Shown: in pieces, positions 41,991 through 52,999 of the stretch
Position numbering within the stretch: position 1 is the first letter of the stretch
How the letters are laid out: each line of letters opens with the position of its first letter
Source of the DNA: Ariolimax columbianus
Taxonomy: Eukaryota > Mollusca > Gastropoda > Stylommatophora > Arionidae
Direction of reading: 5' to 3'
DNA length: 64,000 nucleotides
Assembly (NCBI GenBank): GCA_036924085.1
Contig: JAVGWX010000002.1
Location: 53,727,105 to 53,791,104 of the forward strand
Notes under the pieces: generated by a model
Database searches by the model: none
Seen by the model: only the letters and a program-made list of their open reading frames with translations
Told to the model about the DNA's origin: nothing
Made by a program: the position numbers and the translations under genes

Positions 41991-42717
41991 AAAATCACAG
42001 ATAACAGCAGTATGATTATGACATATAGCCGATTACTTACGTTCTAACCTACCGTACTGCACACTTTGACAAGAAACGTATAACAGTTAAATAGGTCGGC
42101 GGTTATTAGAAGCGACGTTCTGCAAAGAACATGCTACTTAATAATTACGACCTGATGTAGAGAACAGCTCGGTTTTTATCCACAAATGGCAGCTAAGCTG
42201 TGATTTTTAAACATTTCTTTTATTCAATAATGATGTCTGACCTTCAGCGATTTAAAGGTTTCACTGAACACAGTTTGAGAATCACTGATTTTCAACCAAA
42301 AGTCGTATCTGGCATCAGAAATATATTTCAACAAACGTTATTCATCATTAAAACACATTGGAACAATGAAATCCTAACGACACCGAGTTTAAACAAACAC
42401 GCGGACAAAAACAGTTCTCTTTCTGCCTTTCCACTGTTTCTCTTGGGTCCCTCCGTACAGAGAGACACACTGTGACCTTATGTGGTGTGTACACGGATTA
42501 TACGTCTCTAAACATTTTGACAGGCACAGTGGCGGTTGCTCAGTTTTGGTTGTGTAAGGTCTGCACGAAAAATATTGAAATGTTAATTCTTACTGTTAAG
42601 CTAATCCGGCACACTCGTCCTGCTGTGGGGAGCTGAAGTCTTTGTTGTGTCAGCTGTGTTGCGTTGGTTTTTGTAAGAACTGGCTGTTGCACTACTTTTA
42701 CTATTGGTTGGCTTGGC
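41991..42717. other. No recognised gene
   Basis: A 91-codon plus-strand frame (42,200-42,475) shows no recognisable domain. A short stretch at 42,050-42,120 (caagaaacgtataacagtta) resembles 6,250. Confidence 0.35.
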
Positions 42718-43053
42718 TTCGTTCGTTATCAATCTCCCGCTAACAAACCCTGAAAGGGCTTAAGTAGCAGAATGTAGTCCAGAGAACGGAATGCGTTGTG
42801 TCGTAGTGTACAGCTTGACTGCGATATTTGCACCTTTCGGTCCGACACATCCGACTTCAGCAAGCATTTTTTTAATGCAGAGTTAGACTTCCCTCTTCGA
42901 TCCCTTCTCGTTAGTCAGTCTGCTCTGTTGCAGCCTGTTATCCAGGATCACTGCGTAGAGGTATAGAAGGGTCTGGTTCGCTGGCCCTGACGCTAGCAGT
43001 CAGCTATGGGTCTCTGACCGCTGCAGCTCATGCGCTGCTCAGCATCTTGATCT
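42718..43053 (-). repeat. SINE-A copy, full length
   Basis: The plus reading runs from ttcgttatcaatctcccgct to gctgctcagcatcttgatct with every consensus block in between. Confidence 0.93.
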
Positions 43054-43675
43054 CCTATTTTTGCTAGAGTATTTATTCACTTGTTACGTGGACTTCCACG
43101 TGCCGTATCAGATCTTCGCGTGTTTTATCCGTGCAGTGGTAGTCGATCAGGTTCGAATCAGTATGAGAGGACATACCCATCCTATTTTATGCCATGCTAA
43201 ATATTCAACACAAGGAGCAGTTCTCGCGGTATTTCTACTGTCATAATTTCTCAATCTCTCTCCTAATTACATTAATTACTTTTTTTTAAAGACATTTCAT
43301 TTCACACGGCATAATTACCTCTCATGAGCGATTTTCCACTTTGAAGTGAGAAAAGATTGAGGGGGGGGGGGGAGGGGTGGTGGAAAAAGGGGGGGGGGGG
43401 TCAGGAGGATAGAAATAAAATATGACACTGATATCAAAGAGTTGGTATACATATCATGTTTATCAACTGTCGTTTTGTTATCAATCTGGTGTGTTTGAGT
43501 GTTTAAGTAGTGATAACAGTGGATAAATTACCACACAGGTTTTTTTTGGAATCTAGTTTAAATTTATCTGTCGAACATTTCACCTCCCATTAAAAACATT
43601 TTACTTGGGCATTGTTTAATTTCGTATTGTTTATATGGCTGTTAAGTAGACATAGGTGCTCTGCTAATCTTCTTA
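43054..43675. other. No gene; poly(G) tracts
   Basis: G-rich runs at 43,361-43,400; otherwise AT-rich without coding signal. Confidence 0.5.
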
Positions 43676-43835
43676 GTTTCCATATTTGATGTGATCATCT
43701 TCAAAGTTTACATCTTTGATGTGATCATCTTCGTAGTTTCCATCTTTGATGTGATCATCTTCGTAGTTTCCATCTTTGATGTGGTCATCTTAATAGTTTC
43801 TATCTTTGATGGGATAATCCTCATAGTATATCTAT
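43676..43835 (+). repeat. 30-bp repeat, 5 copies
   Basis: Units of catctttgatgtgatcatct plus tcgtagtttc. Confidence 0.9.
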
Positions 43836-43904
43836 CTTTGACTGCACCAAGAAAAGAATTCGAGTTGATTTAATACACGTTTTCTAGATAATCAGGAGAG
43901 GAAG

Positions 43905-44262
43905 ACTAACGTCTGGTCACGCACAATATACTGATCAGACATGTTAGTCAGGGTCAGGCAAAGCATACTGGCCAAGACCCTCACCTCGGCTTCCAAGTAA
44001 CCATCCCTGGAAACGGGCTGTTTTCATGGCAGCCTGGCTAACGCGTTGAGAAATCTACGTGATCCCCGTAGTAGTGAGTCACACGCAGATTAAACCAAGC
44101 ATAGCACAACCGCCTGGAGAACCCCGGTCCACCTTCATCAGTACGCTCGGGATGTGAGAAAAGGTACTGCAATCAGCCACAACGTTCTTTTCAGTCCACA
44201 AAAGAATATCCTACTCATTTTGGGCATTCACAAACAACAACAACCAAATGTTCCCCCTCCCC
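43905..44262 (+). repeat. Family-E copy, near complete, with (CAA)n end
   Basis: Tip gaagactaacgtctggtcac, one monomer (atactgatcagacatgttag), body (ggccaagaccctcacctcgg, aacgggctgttttcatggca, ccggtccaccttcatcagta) and end cacaaacaacaacaac. It is useful as the plus-strand reference. Confidence 0.85.
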
Positions 44263-44426
44263 CTCCACCCAACCACACCAGATCATACAATAATTCTCAG
44301 TAATGTTTTTTTTTGTAATAATGTTTCTTGTCAATCTCGACTTAACCAGAACTGTCCGTTCCTGACCATCAGAGCTGCGAAATTGGGAACCGTTTCATAG
44401 AAATCAATGCTTTTCATAAACTCACT

Positions 44427-44660
44427 TGCTTCTTCTTCGCTACCATCGTTCGTCCTGAAAACGATGTTTGTGACGTTGTGTCTTAATTTAAAGTGAGGCA
44501 GTCATACATGCGCCTTTCTGTCCGGCACATCCGATTTCAGCAATGCATTTTTGGGACCTAGTTTGCCTTCTCTTTTCGATCCCTAATCTTAAGCCAGGCT
44601 GCATGATAGCAATCTGCTTCATGGTCGCTACTTGGAAGGGAAACGATGTCTTGGTCAGTT
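44427..44660 (-). repeat. SINE-A-like copy, diverged
   Basis: The plus reading has cttcttcttcgctaccatcg, tgtccggcacatccgatttc, agcaatgcatttttgggacc and cgatccctaatcttaagcca. Confidence 0.6.
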
Positions 44661-44670
44661 ATTGGTTACG

Positions 44671-45014
44671 ACCTGAGGAGTGCATGAGCTGTAAAGGTCA
44701 GCTACCCAAAGATGACTGAAAGCGTCACCAGTGAACCAGAGCTGCCAAGTCCCTTCTACACCTCTATTTGGTGATCCTGGATAACTGAATTCAACAGGGC
44801 AGACTGACTAAAGAGAAGGGATCGAAGAGGGAAGGCTTACCCGGTATCCAAAAAACGCCATGATGAAATCGGATATGTCGGGCCGAAAGGAGCAAGTATC
44901 ACGGTAAACTACTACACAACACATTCTGTTCTCCGGACGTCATCATGCTACATACAAAGCACGTTTTATGGCTTATTAGCGGGAGTTTCAGTACGAACGA
45001 CAAAGAAAAAGAAG
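44671..45014 (+). repeat. SINE-A copy
   Basis: From ctgaggagtgcatgagctgt to gagtttcagtacgaacgaca and aagaaaaagaag; diverged by roughly 15% but complete. Confidence 0.85.
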
Positions 45015-45822
45015 GTATTGGTTACTGACCTTGGTGTAAGCAGCCAGACTGATCTTGGTGTAAGCAGCCAGACTTACCTTGGTGTAAGCAGCCAGACTTA
45101 CCCTGGTATAAGCAGCCAGACTGACCTTGATGTAAGCAGCCAGACTGACCTTGGTGAAAGCAGCCAGACTTACCTTGGTGTAAGCAGCCAGACTGACCTT
45201 GGTGTAAGCAGCCAGACTTACCTTGGTGTAAGCAGCCAGACTTACCCTGGTATAAGCAGCCAGACTGACCTTGATGTAAGCAGCCAGACTGACCTTGGTG
45301 TAAGCAGCCCGACTTACCTTGGTGTAAGCAGCCAGACTGACCTTGGTGTAAGCAGCCAGACTTACCTTGGTGTAAGCAGCCAGACTTACCTTGGTGTAAA
45401 CAGCCAGACTTACCTTGGTGTAAGCAGCGAGACTGACCTTGGTGTAAGCAGTCAGACTTACCTTGGTGTAAGCAGCCAGACTGACCTTGGCGTAAGCAGC
45501 CAGACTGACCTAGGTGTAAGCAGCCAGACTTACCTTTGTGTAAGCAGCCATACTGACCTTGGTGTAAGCAGTCAGACTTACCTTGGTGTAAGCAGCCAGA
45601 CTGACCTTGGTGTAAGCAGCCAGACTTACCCTGGTGTAAGCAGCCAGACTTACCTTGGTGTAAGCAGCCAGACTGACCTTGGTGTAATCAGCCAGACTGA
45701 CCTTGGTGTAAGCAGCCAGACTGACCTTGGTGTAAGCAGCCAGACTTACCCTAGTGTAATCAGCCAGACTGACCTTGGTGTAAGCAGCCAGACTTACCTT
45801 GGTGTAAGCAGCCAGCAACCAA
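45015..45822 (+). repeat. 24-bp minisatellite, about 34 copies
   Basis: Units alternate gactgaccttggtgtaagca (gcca) and the gacttacc form. Because 24 is a multiple of three, the plus strand stays open for 278 codons as an eight-residue repeat (TDLGVSSQ/TYLGVSSQ) and the minus strand for 125. The ORF begins in unique flanking DNA with no promoter or splice evidence, so I treat it as repeat. Confidence 0.93.
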
Positions 45823-46138
45823 CTGTAGCTATCAACGACCTGAGCCGTACATGAATTGTAGATCTGTCGGCTCATTCTCTGCTGCATCTTCGGCTTTAAC
45901 TCACTTTCAATAATAATATAGGAAAATCAAAAAACTAATCTTGACTGTCTCGTTTTAAATCGTAAATAGTTATGTCTCAATTTGAGCTCTGAAAATGTGG
46001 CCACAGGTCATTGTCATCTGTAATTAAACCAATAGATGGTCATGCTCAAACACAGGACACAAATTGTATAGATCACTATTTAGGTGTTACCCCTTGTGAT
46101 GGTGTCGTACTGTGTCTATGCCAGTAACGGCTCTGGTT
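45823..46138. other. No recognised feature
   Basis: Unique-looking AT-rich sequence. Confidence 0.4.
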
Positions 46139-46512
46139 ATATACCTACTCGGGATCAAGATGCTGAGCAGCGCATGTGCTGCAGTGGTCAGCGACCCAAA
46201 GCTGACCGCTGGCGTCATGGCCAGCGAACCATAGCTGCTAAGACCCTTCTACAGTTCCACGCGGTATCCTGGATAACAGGGTGCAGCAGGGCAGACTGGC
46301 TAAGGAGAAGGGATCGAAGAGGGAATGCTAACCTGTTACTCAAGAAATGCTTGCTGAAGTCGGATGTGTTGGCCCGAAAGGTGCAAATATCGCAGCCAAT
46401 CTGTAAACTACGGCACAAAGCATTCCGTTCTCTGGACTACATTCTGCTACTTAAGCCCTTTCAGGGTTTGGTAGCGGGTGATTGAGAACGAACGAAGAAG
46501 ATATACCTACTC
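46139..46512 (+). repeat. SINE-A copy with perfect 12-bp target duplication
   Basis: The SINE body is 46,151-46,500 (350 bp), from gggatcaagatgctgagcag to gagaacgaacgaagaag. The duplication is atatacctactc at 46,139-46,150 and 46,501-46,512. With the copy at 50,278 this fixes the ends of the family. Confidence 0.97.
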
Positions 46513-46773
46513 AACCGGCGTGTTACTGTCAGTACTGAAACTGTCAGGCTGTGCTGAGCCACATTGTCCAGGCCTGACATTACGGCGTGTTTTGTTGTTG
46601 TTGTCTTGGGGCTGGAAGATGGTTCTTAGGATTATGACCAGAGTGACTGATGTGGGTAGGGCTTCATGTGTGCCTGGGAGCAGCACCAGGTAAAACGCTC
46701 GCTTCTTGCGTCAAAGTTGCATCGTTAGATCCCCGTTATCGACACACTTTTTAAAAAATAATTTTATTTTACG

Positions 46774-47000
46774 TGTTTGCCTCACTAGTTTCTACTGGCG
46801 GAGGCGCGGCTATTCCACCCCAGACCGTAGTCAATTAAGACGCATAGACCAGTGCTTGGATGTATGTTTGCGTCTGTATGCACTGATGCTAGGTTTGTGA
46901 GCTCTCAGAACCCAGCCCAACCAAAATGCAATGGAATGGCCTCATCCTGAAGGCGCGTGTGAAAGTTGTCCAAGAGTGTGATTGTTCAGGATGACGGGAA
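46774..47000 (+). repeat. Family-G copy
   Basis: Same series as 4,440-4,727 in plus orientation: gcctcactagtttctactgg, ttccaccccagaccgtagtc, gaccagtgcttggatgtatg, cccaaccaaaatgcaatgg. Confidence 0.75.
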
Positions 47001-47565
47001 CTGCCCATTCTACTTCGTAAAAAAATCAACAGTCTGTACCACTTCATCCCCGACAGCACTCGCTGCTAAGGGGACTCTCTTTACTCCATTAGTCGCGGTG
47101 TGTTCAGCTAGCGCGTCTTCCTCGTGAGTCTGAGATGATTCTAAAAAATAAGTAGGTTTCTGTTTCTAAGAATCGACGTCACTGCGCTCCGGGCATACCC
47201 ATAGGTGGTCAGTCTCTCTCATCAAATGGCGTAAGGTATGGATGCTGATGGTCCCTGTAGCTCGCTGGTTGTACACTATCCTGCGCCCATGATGGGAGCT
47301 TCTGAAGCTAAGATGTCAGCTCTTTCATTGCCCTGAACCCTGGCACGAGCAGGACAGTAGATCCCGTAGACAGTAGAAACAAGTAGGTATGCCTCCCTTA
47401 TTATTACCTCCCTTTTTCATCAATGCTATCCTACCCCTGGACCGCAGCAGTGGCTCTTCACAGATTTAGATATTCGGTCTTATTCTCGAGCCATGTCTAC
47501 GAATACTCCAGCTGCCCTTCCATAGACAGGACTTCATGAATCAAAACCCAGCGCTCCTCTCGCTG
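47000..47565 (-). pseudogene. LINE RNase H fragment
   Basis: The minus strand gives GRAAGVFVDMARE, a stop, DRISKSVKSHCCGPG, then ARARVQGNERADILASEAPI with MGAG, where GNERAD matches the final RNase H aspartate region. Upstream YTDGS is eroded. It is a different lineage from the (GAA)n-tailed LINEs. Confidence 0.6.
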
Positions 47566-47639
47566 CATAAGCTATTGACAACATATCGCCAAAATACACG
47601 GTCCTGGACTACTTTGTCTGACTCACTACATGTGTAATA

Positions 47640-47960
47640 ATTTAATCGTTATTCCCTCTCACATTTTCTTCTCCAAGCATTGTTAGATCTACCTCTCTTT
47701 TCCTTCTTTTTAGTTTTCCAAGTCAGAGCATGCCTGGCTATGTTGGACAGTGCCTTTATCAGCGTATGTCCTATTCAGCCCTATTTTCTCCTCTAAATGT
47801 GTTGCTGAACTGGCTGTTGTTGACTCCTTTTCCACATGTCTTCATTCATTCCTTCCCATGTCTTGCCACTCTATGTCTTTTATGCTTTGTAGGAATCTGT
47901 TAAAGAAGAACCGGACTCTTGGTTGTATCGCCTTTGTCGTTAACACGTTTGAGAGGGAAA
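47640..47960 (-). pseudogene. LINE C-terminal fragment
   Basis: The minus frame gives IGHTLIKALSNIARHALTWK, KKKEREV-like, then (shifted) RGRSNNAWRRKCERE. This matches the WIGHxLRK..I.RxALxW...GKRKRGRP..TWRR C-terminal block of RTE/craniofacial-type LINEs. Confidence 0.6.
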
Positions 47961-47983
47961 TAGATGTGATTATTTGGCTTGGC

Positions 47984-48386
47984 TTCGTTCGTTCTCAATC
48001 TCCTGCCACCAAACCCCGAAAGGGCTAAAGTAGCAGAATGTAGTCCAGAGAACGGAATGCGTTGTGTCGTAGTTTACAGCTTGACTGCGATATTTGCACC
48101 TTTCGGTCCAACACATCCGACTTCAGCAATCATTTTTTGAGTACCGGGTTAGCATTCCCTCTTCGATCCCTTCTCCTTAGCCAGTCTGTCCTGCTGCAGC
48201 CTGTTATCCAGGATCACCGCATGGAGGTGTAGAAGGGTCTTGGTTCACTGGCCCTGACGCTTGCAGTCAGCTTTGGATCGCTGACCACTGCAGATCATGT
48301 GCTGCTCATCTCTGGTTCGCTGGCCCTGACGCTAGCAGTCAGCAATTGGTCGCTGCAGCTGATGTGCTGCTCGGCATCTTGATCCC
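47984..48386 (-). repeat. SINE-A copy with internal head duplication
   Basis: Full SINE-A, except that the segment with ggttcactggccctgacgct through tgctgctc occurs twice (48,240-48,310 and 48,312-48,375), lengthening it to about 403 bp. It lies within the 25-bp gagagggagat repeat. Confidence 0.9.
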
Positions 48387-48404
48387 TTATGGTTATTTGA
48401 GAGG

Positions 48405-48715
48405 GAGATTGTTGTTTGCGAATACCCGCAATGAGCAGGTTACTCTCTTGTGCGCCCTGAAAAGGACGTTAAGTGGCGGGTTGCAGTAGCTTTCCTCACA
48501 TCCCGAGTGTGCTGAAGGTGGACAACGGTCCTCCAGGCGGTTGTGCTGTGCTTGGCTTTATCTGCGTGTCACTCAATACTACGGGGATCATGTCGATCCC
48601 TTACCTCGTTAGCCAGGCTGCCATGAAAACAGCCTTTTTCCAGGAAGGGCTACGAGGAAGCTGAAGTGAGGGTCTTGGCCAGTATATTTTGCCTGACCAG
48701 ACGTTCATCTTCCTT
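48405..48715 (-). repeat. Family-E copy
   Basis: The plus reading: gttgtttgcgaatacccgca, gttaagtggcgggttgcagt, cccgagtgtgctgaagg, tcatgtcgatcccttacctc, then the tip gaccagacgttcatcttcc. It has no extra monomers. Confidence 0.85.
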
Positions 48716-48945
48716 ACCATTTGAGAGGGAAATACATGTGATTATTTGAGAGGGAGATAGATGTGATTATTTGTGAGGGAATATATATGTCATTATTTGA
48801 GAGGGAGATGAATGTGATTATTTGAGAGGGAGATAGATTTGATTATTTGAGAGGGAGATAGATGTGATTATTTGAGAGGGAGATGGATTTGATTATTTGA
48901 GAAGGAAACTGGTGTGATTGTTTGAGAGGGAAATGTCACTTGTAC
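48716..48945 (+). repeat. 25-bp minisatellite, about 9 copies
   Basis: Units of gattatttgagagggagata plus gatgt. Single units also flank the SINE-A copy at 47,984, so the array is split by the SINE and family-E insertions. Confidence 0.9.
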
Positions 48946-48947
48946 TT

Positions 48948-49860
48948 GAGTTAGGTACTCTTGATGACTTTCTTTGGTGGTGGGTTACAGTGACTCTCCT
49001 CTCATCTCAAGGCGTACTTGTTAAGGCGGACCCAAGTCCTCCTTGCTGTAGTGCACAGCAAGGCTCCTTAGTTAACTCATTGTTATCGGAACTACAGTGC
49101 CAATCCCAACCTCATAAGCCAGACTGCAATGAAGTAACCTCTTTGTAGATAAACTGCTTGGAAGTAAGGTAGTCTTGATCAGTATGTGTCACTTGGCCCT
49201 GACTAACATAGTCTGATCAGTATGTGTCACTTGACCCTGACTAACATAGTCTGTTCGGTATGTGTCACTTGACCCTGACTAACATAGTCTGTTCGGTATG
49301 TGTCACTTGACCCTGACTAACATAGTCTGATCAGTATGTCACTTGACCCTGACTAACATAGTCTGATCAGTATGTTTCACTTGACCCTGACTAACATAGT
49401 CTGATCAGTATGTTTCACTTGACCCTGACTAACATAGTCTGTTCGGTATGTGTCACTTGACCCTGACTAACATAGTCTGATCAGTATGTGTCACTTGACC
49501 CTGACTAACATAGTCTGATCAGTATGCGTCACCTGACCCTGAGTAACATAGTCTGATCAGTATGCATCACCTGACCCTGATTAACATAGTCTGATCAGTA
49601 TGCGTCACCTGACCCTGAGTAACATAGTCTGATCAGTATGCATCACCTGACCCTGATTAACATAGTCTGATCAGTATGCGTCACCTGACCCTGAGTAACA
49701 TAGTCTGATCAGTATGCGTCACCTGACCCTGACTAACATAGTCTGATCAGTATATGTCACCTGTACCTGACTAACATAGTCTGATCAGTATTTGTCACCT
49801 CACCCTGACTAACAAAGCCTGATTAGTATGTTTTGCTTGACCAGACATTAGTCTCCTTCC
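48948..49860 (-). repeat. Family-E copy with 18-copy 38-bp monomer array
   Basis: A diverged body lies at 48,948-49,160 (ggtgggttacagtgactctc, cctccttgctgtagtgcaca, taagccagactgcaatgaag). Then come about 18 monomers of gactaacatagtctgatcag and tatgtgtcacttgaccct, then the family tip gaccagacattagtctcctt. Monomers fall into cacttg and cacctg subtypes in separate blocks. Confidence 0.9.
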
Positions 49861-50267
49861 CCCCTTAAGAGGAAAATCACCATCTGGTTGATCAGTCCTA
49901 AGACTGGCTGTAAGGTGCTTGAGCATGTCTGCATTTTTTACACTGCCCTCTTCATTTCACCATAGGTTTGTATTTTAATGTCTCTGCATGCCTGAGATGT
50001 AAAAGTCAGTCTTGGTCACCCTCTTCCTCTTCTTACCCTCTAGTATCCTCTGTAGAAGAACATCATGTTGCATTGGGTCCCAGCCAACTCAATCTTCGAG
50101 TATCATTTTCAATGTTTGTCTTTGTGCGTGTACCTAAGAGAGGACATTGTTATTTGATCTTCTTTCTAACTCTCTTTCATTTCTCAGATAGCACCAAATT
50201 TCAAAAGCTTCCAAGATATTTTCATCCTTCTTTGTTATTCCATGTTTCTGCACCATAAAGTGGAATT

Positions 50268-50646
50268 GGCCATATACTTCTTCTTCTTCTTCGTTCGTTC
50301 TCAATCTCCTACTATCAAACCCTGAAAGGGCTTAAGTAGCAGAATGTAGTCCAGAGAACGGAATGCGTTGTGTCGTAGTTTACAGATTGGCTGCGGTATT
50401 TGCACCTTTCGGTCCAACACATCCGACTTCAGCAAGCATTTTTTGAGTACCGGGTTAGCATTCCCTCTTCGATCCCTTCTCCTTAGCCAGTCTGCCCTGT
50501 GGCAGTCTGTTATCCAGGATCACCACGTGGAGGTGTAGAAGGGTCTTGGCAGCTATGGTTAGCTGGTCCTGACGCTAGCAGTCAGCTATGGGTCGCTGAC
50601 CACTGCAGCTCATGCACTGCTCAGCATCTTGATCCCGGCCATATAC
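50268..50646 (-). repeat. SINE-A inserted in the LINE, perfect 10-bp duplication
   Basis: The SINE body is 50,278-50,636 (359 bp). The flanking ggccatatac is at 50,268-50,277 and 50,637-50,646. Removing the insert and one copy rejoins LINE RT sequence. Confidence 0.97.
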
Positions 50647-51239
50647 AAGTAGTGATTATTCTGTTCGTCAGCTTTATTCCGATATTCTTTGAGGTCAGCA
50701 ATTTCTGTTTCTCTCTTATACCCTTGTTCGTCAATGCAATCCCTGACCTAATTTCCATCTTCTTGCGGGCATCTTCTGTGATGATTTGTCCTAAATATAT
50801 AAACTTCTGTACTTGTTCGATTATTTCTCCATTGATGACTATATTTATTTGTCCATATTGCTTGGCTATTACCATAGTCTTTATGTTCAATGTGTTTATT
50901 TTTATGCCAAACTCTTTGGCTGTGTTGTTAATTTTTGCTTGAGCAGCCTTTGCGACGTTGCTGCTGATCCTCCCACTATGACTTGATCAACAGCAAATTT
51001 GATGACATTAACTTTTATACCAGCTCTATTACAACTATTTGGCGGCTCTATTACAACTCCAAACAACTTTTTCCATAATCTAAGAGTATGCTTTATAGCA
51101 GTGCTTTTAAACCTGGGTGCTACAGCCCACTAATAGACGAGTTTAGCTTCCAGGTGGGCGGTGGCAGAATAACATTAAAAAATACAGATTCAGTGGACTA
51201 TCACAGAACTTTCTTCAATTTAGATATTATTGGGAAGTA

Positions 51240-51405
51240 AGGACAATTTACCCTTATGAAAGTTATAAAAGTGGGCGGGCAGGACAATTGACCCTCATGA
51301 AAGTTATAAAAGTGGGCGGCCAGAACAATTGACCCTCATGAAAGTTATAAAAATGGGCAACCATGACAATTTACCCTCATGAAAGTTATAAAAGTGGGCG
51401 CCAGG
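51240..51405 (+). repeat. 41-bp repeat, 4 copies, inside the LINE
   Basis: Units of gacaattgaccctcatgaaa, gttataaaagtgggcggcca. It lies between two RT blocks of the surrounding LINE. Confidence 0.85.
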
Positions 51406-51559
51406 TATGAAAAGGTTGAAGAGCACTGCTTTATAGAGACTCAGTGAAAGCAAGCAATTCTGTCATACCTTGTCTTATTGAAATTGGAGCTGTTAGCCCT
51501 TTTTTAATTGAAATAATCACTTCTTGATTTACAGGTTTCCAATTAATGTAATGAGACCT

Positions 51560-51895
51560 ATTTGTTGCAACATCTGAAATAGATTGCTCCAGGGGAATCG
51601 ATCAGATGGAGCGCAGTGGTCAGAGTAGTGGCTTCCAAACTGAACGATTAGAGTTTGTTCCCCAGTTAGTGCTGGATTTTTTCCAATCGCAAAATGGTTC
51701 CTGGGGTCCACCCAGCCCAAAAATACAGGGTACCGGGTTCCAGAATAATCTGGAAAAGTAAAGGCGGCTAGCATGATGTTGACTACATCATCCCTAGTGT
51801 GTCATTGGTCAAGAAAGATATGGGCCTAACACCATATTCCCAATATGCCACACTGGCATGAAATCAGGACTTTTACTTTACTTTCTTACTTGATC
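51560..51895 (+). repeat. SINE-D copy inside the LINE
   Basis: atggagcgcagtggtcagag head, ctggggtccacccagcccaa, tacagggtaccgggttccag, tgatgttgactacatcatcc, atatgggcctaacaccatat. It ends in ttttactttacttt as at 35,640. Confidence 0.75.
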
Positions 51896-52999
51896 TATCA
51901 TTTTTTGCCAGAAGCTGCAATGATCCGATGGCATCCAGTGCACTGGTACCTCTGGCCTTGCAAAATCCAAACTGGTAATCTTTTAGCCTCTCCACTATCT
52001 TCCCATCAATTCTCTCCTTAATTATCTCTAATAAAATGTTAGATGTGTGTGGTATTAAGCTTATAGTTTGGAATTCGCCTCAGTCTATAGCATAAGATTT
52101 TTTTGCAAAGGAATTATTATTGAAGTTATGTATTCCTTTAGTCATATTCTATCATTATAATATCATTTACATGTTTAAAAATTAAATTTGGTAAAGTTTC
52201 TCCTGCTGTTTTTAGGAGTTGGATAGTTATCTCATCTATCCCTGGTGCTTTGCTTTTCGGGATTAGTAAAATGCCTTGGTTCAATCTGTCTTCTATCAAA
52301 TGCATGTCATTTAAGGGTTTGTTAGCCAGATATAGGCTCCCATCCTCATACAGTTCCTTAACATATTCTCTCAATCTATTTTTTCTCTCCAGGTCTTTTT
52401 GGTTTCAGATTCTTATTTAATAATCAGCCATGATTGCATGCCATTATATTTACTAAAGAATTGTTTTACTTTCTTGTGGAATTGTTTGAATTTACTTGTT
52501 CTTTCCAGGTCTTCAATTTCCTTGCATTTGTCTATCCACCATTTTTCTTGTGCCATTTTATATTCTTGATTCTTATTCATTCTTGACAATCTTTTATTTA
52601 GCAATGCCTTGCTCTGTATAACTGTTCTTCCATTTGCGTCTTTCCTTCATTTTGCTTAACATTTCTGTAGTTGCCCATGATTTCATGTTTTCTGCGTTCT
52701 TCTTACCTAATGTTATCTCTGTTGCATCTTTTATGGCCTCTTTTACATTCTGCCACTATTAATTTATATTTTCAGTGACTTGTTTTTTTTCTCTTAAAAC
52801 ATTCATTCATTGAGTTTTGGATGTTAACTTTTTTCTCTAACTCGTTTAAAGCACATAAATTCCACTTTGCTAGTTTTTGTGATTTCTTTTGTTTTCTTCC
52901 ATCTTAGTTGGCATTTCGTAAACAAATTATGATCAGTATCAGCCTCCATACACAGGTGTATCTAATTCTATTGGGTACTTGATTCCAGGAGTTAATACA

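Larger units (their letters stand above)
49930..52990 (-). pseudogene. LINE pol region, broken by later insertions
   Basis: Minus-strand blocks in order: KSWATTEMLSKMKERRKWKN (endonuclease-RT linker, 52,690-52,600), QEKWWIDKCKEIEDLERTSK, LIEDRLNQGILLIPKSKAPG with IDEITIQLLKTAGET (52,374-52,138), LISLIPHTSNILLEIIKERI, DYQFGFCKARGTSALDAI, NWKPVNQEVI, KFAVDQVIVGGSAATSQRL (catalytic box changed to FAVD), NTLNIKTMVIAKQYGQINIV, QVQKFIYLGQIITEDARKKM, KDENILEAFEIWCYLRNE and RILEGKKRKRVTKTDFY. A SINE-D at 51,560, a minisatellite at 51,240 and a SINE-A at 50,278 interrupt it. Confidence 0.85.
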
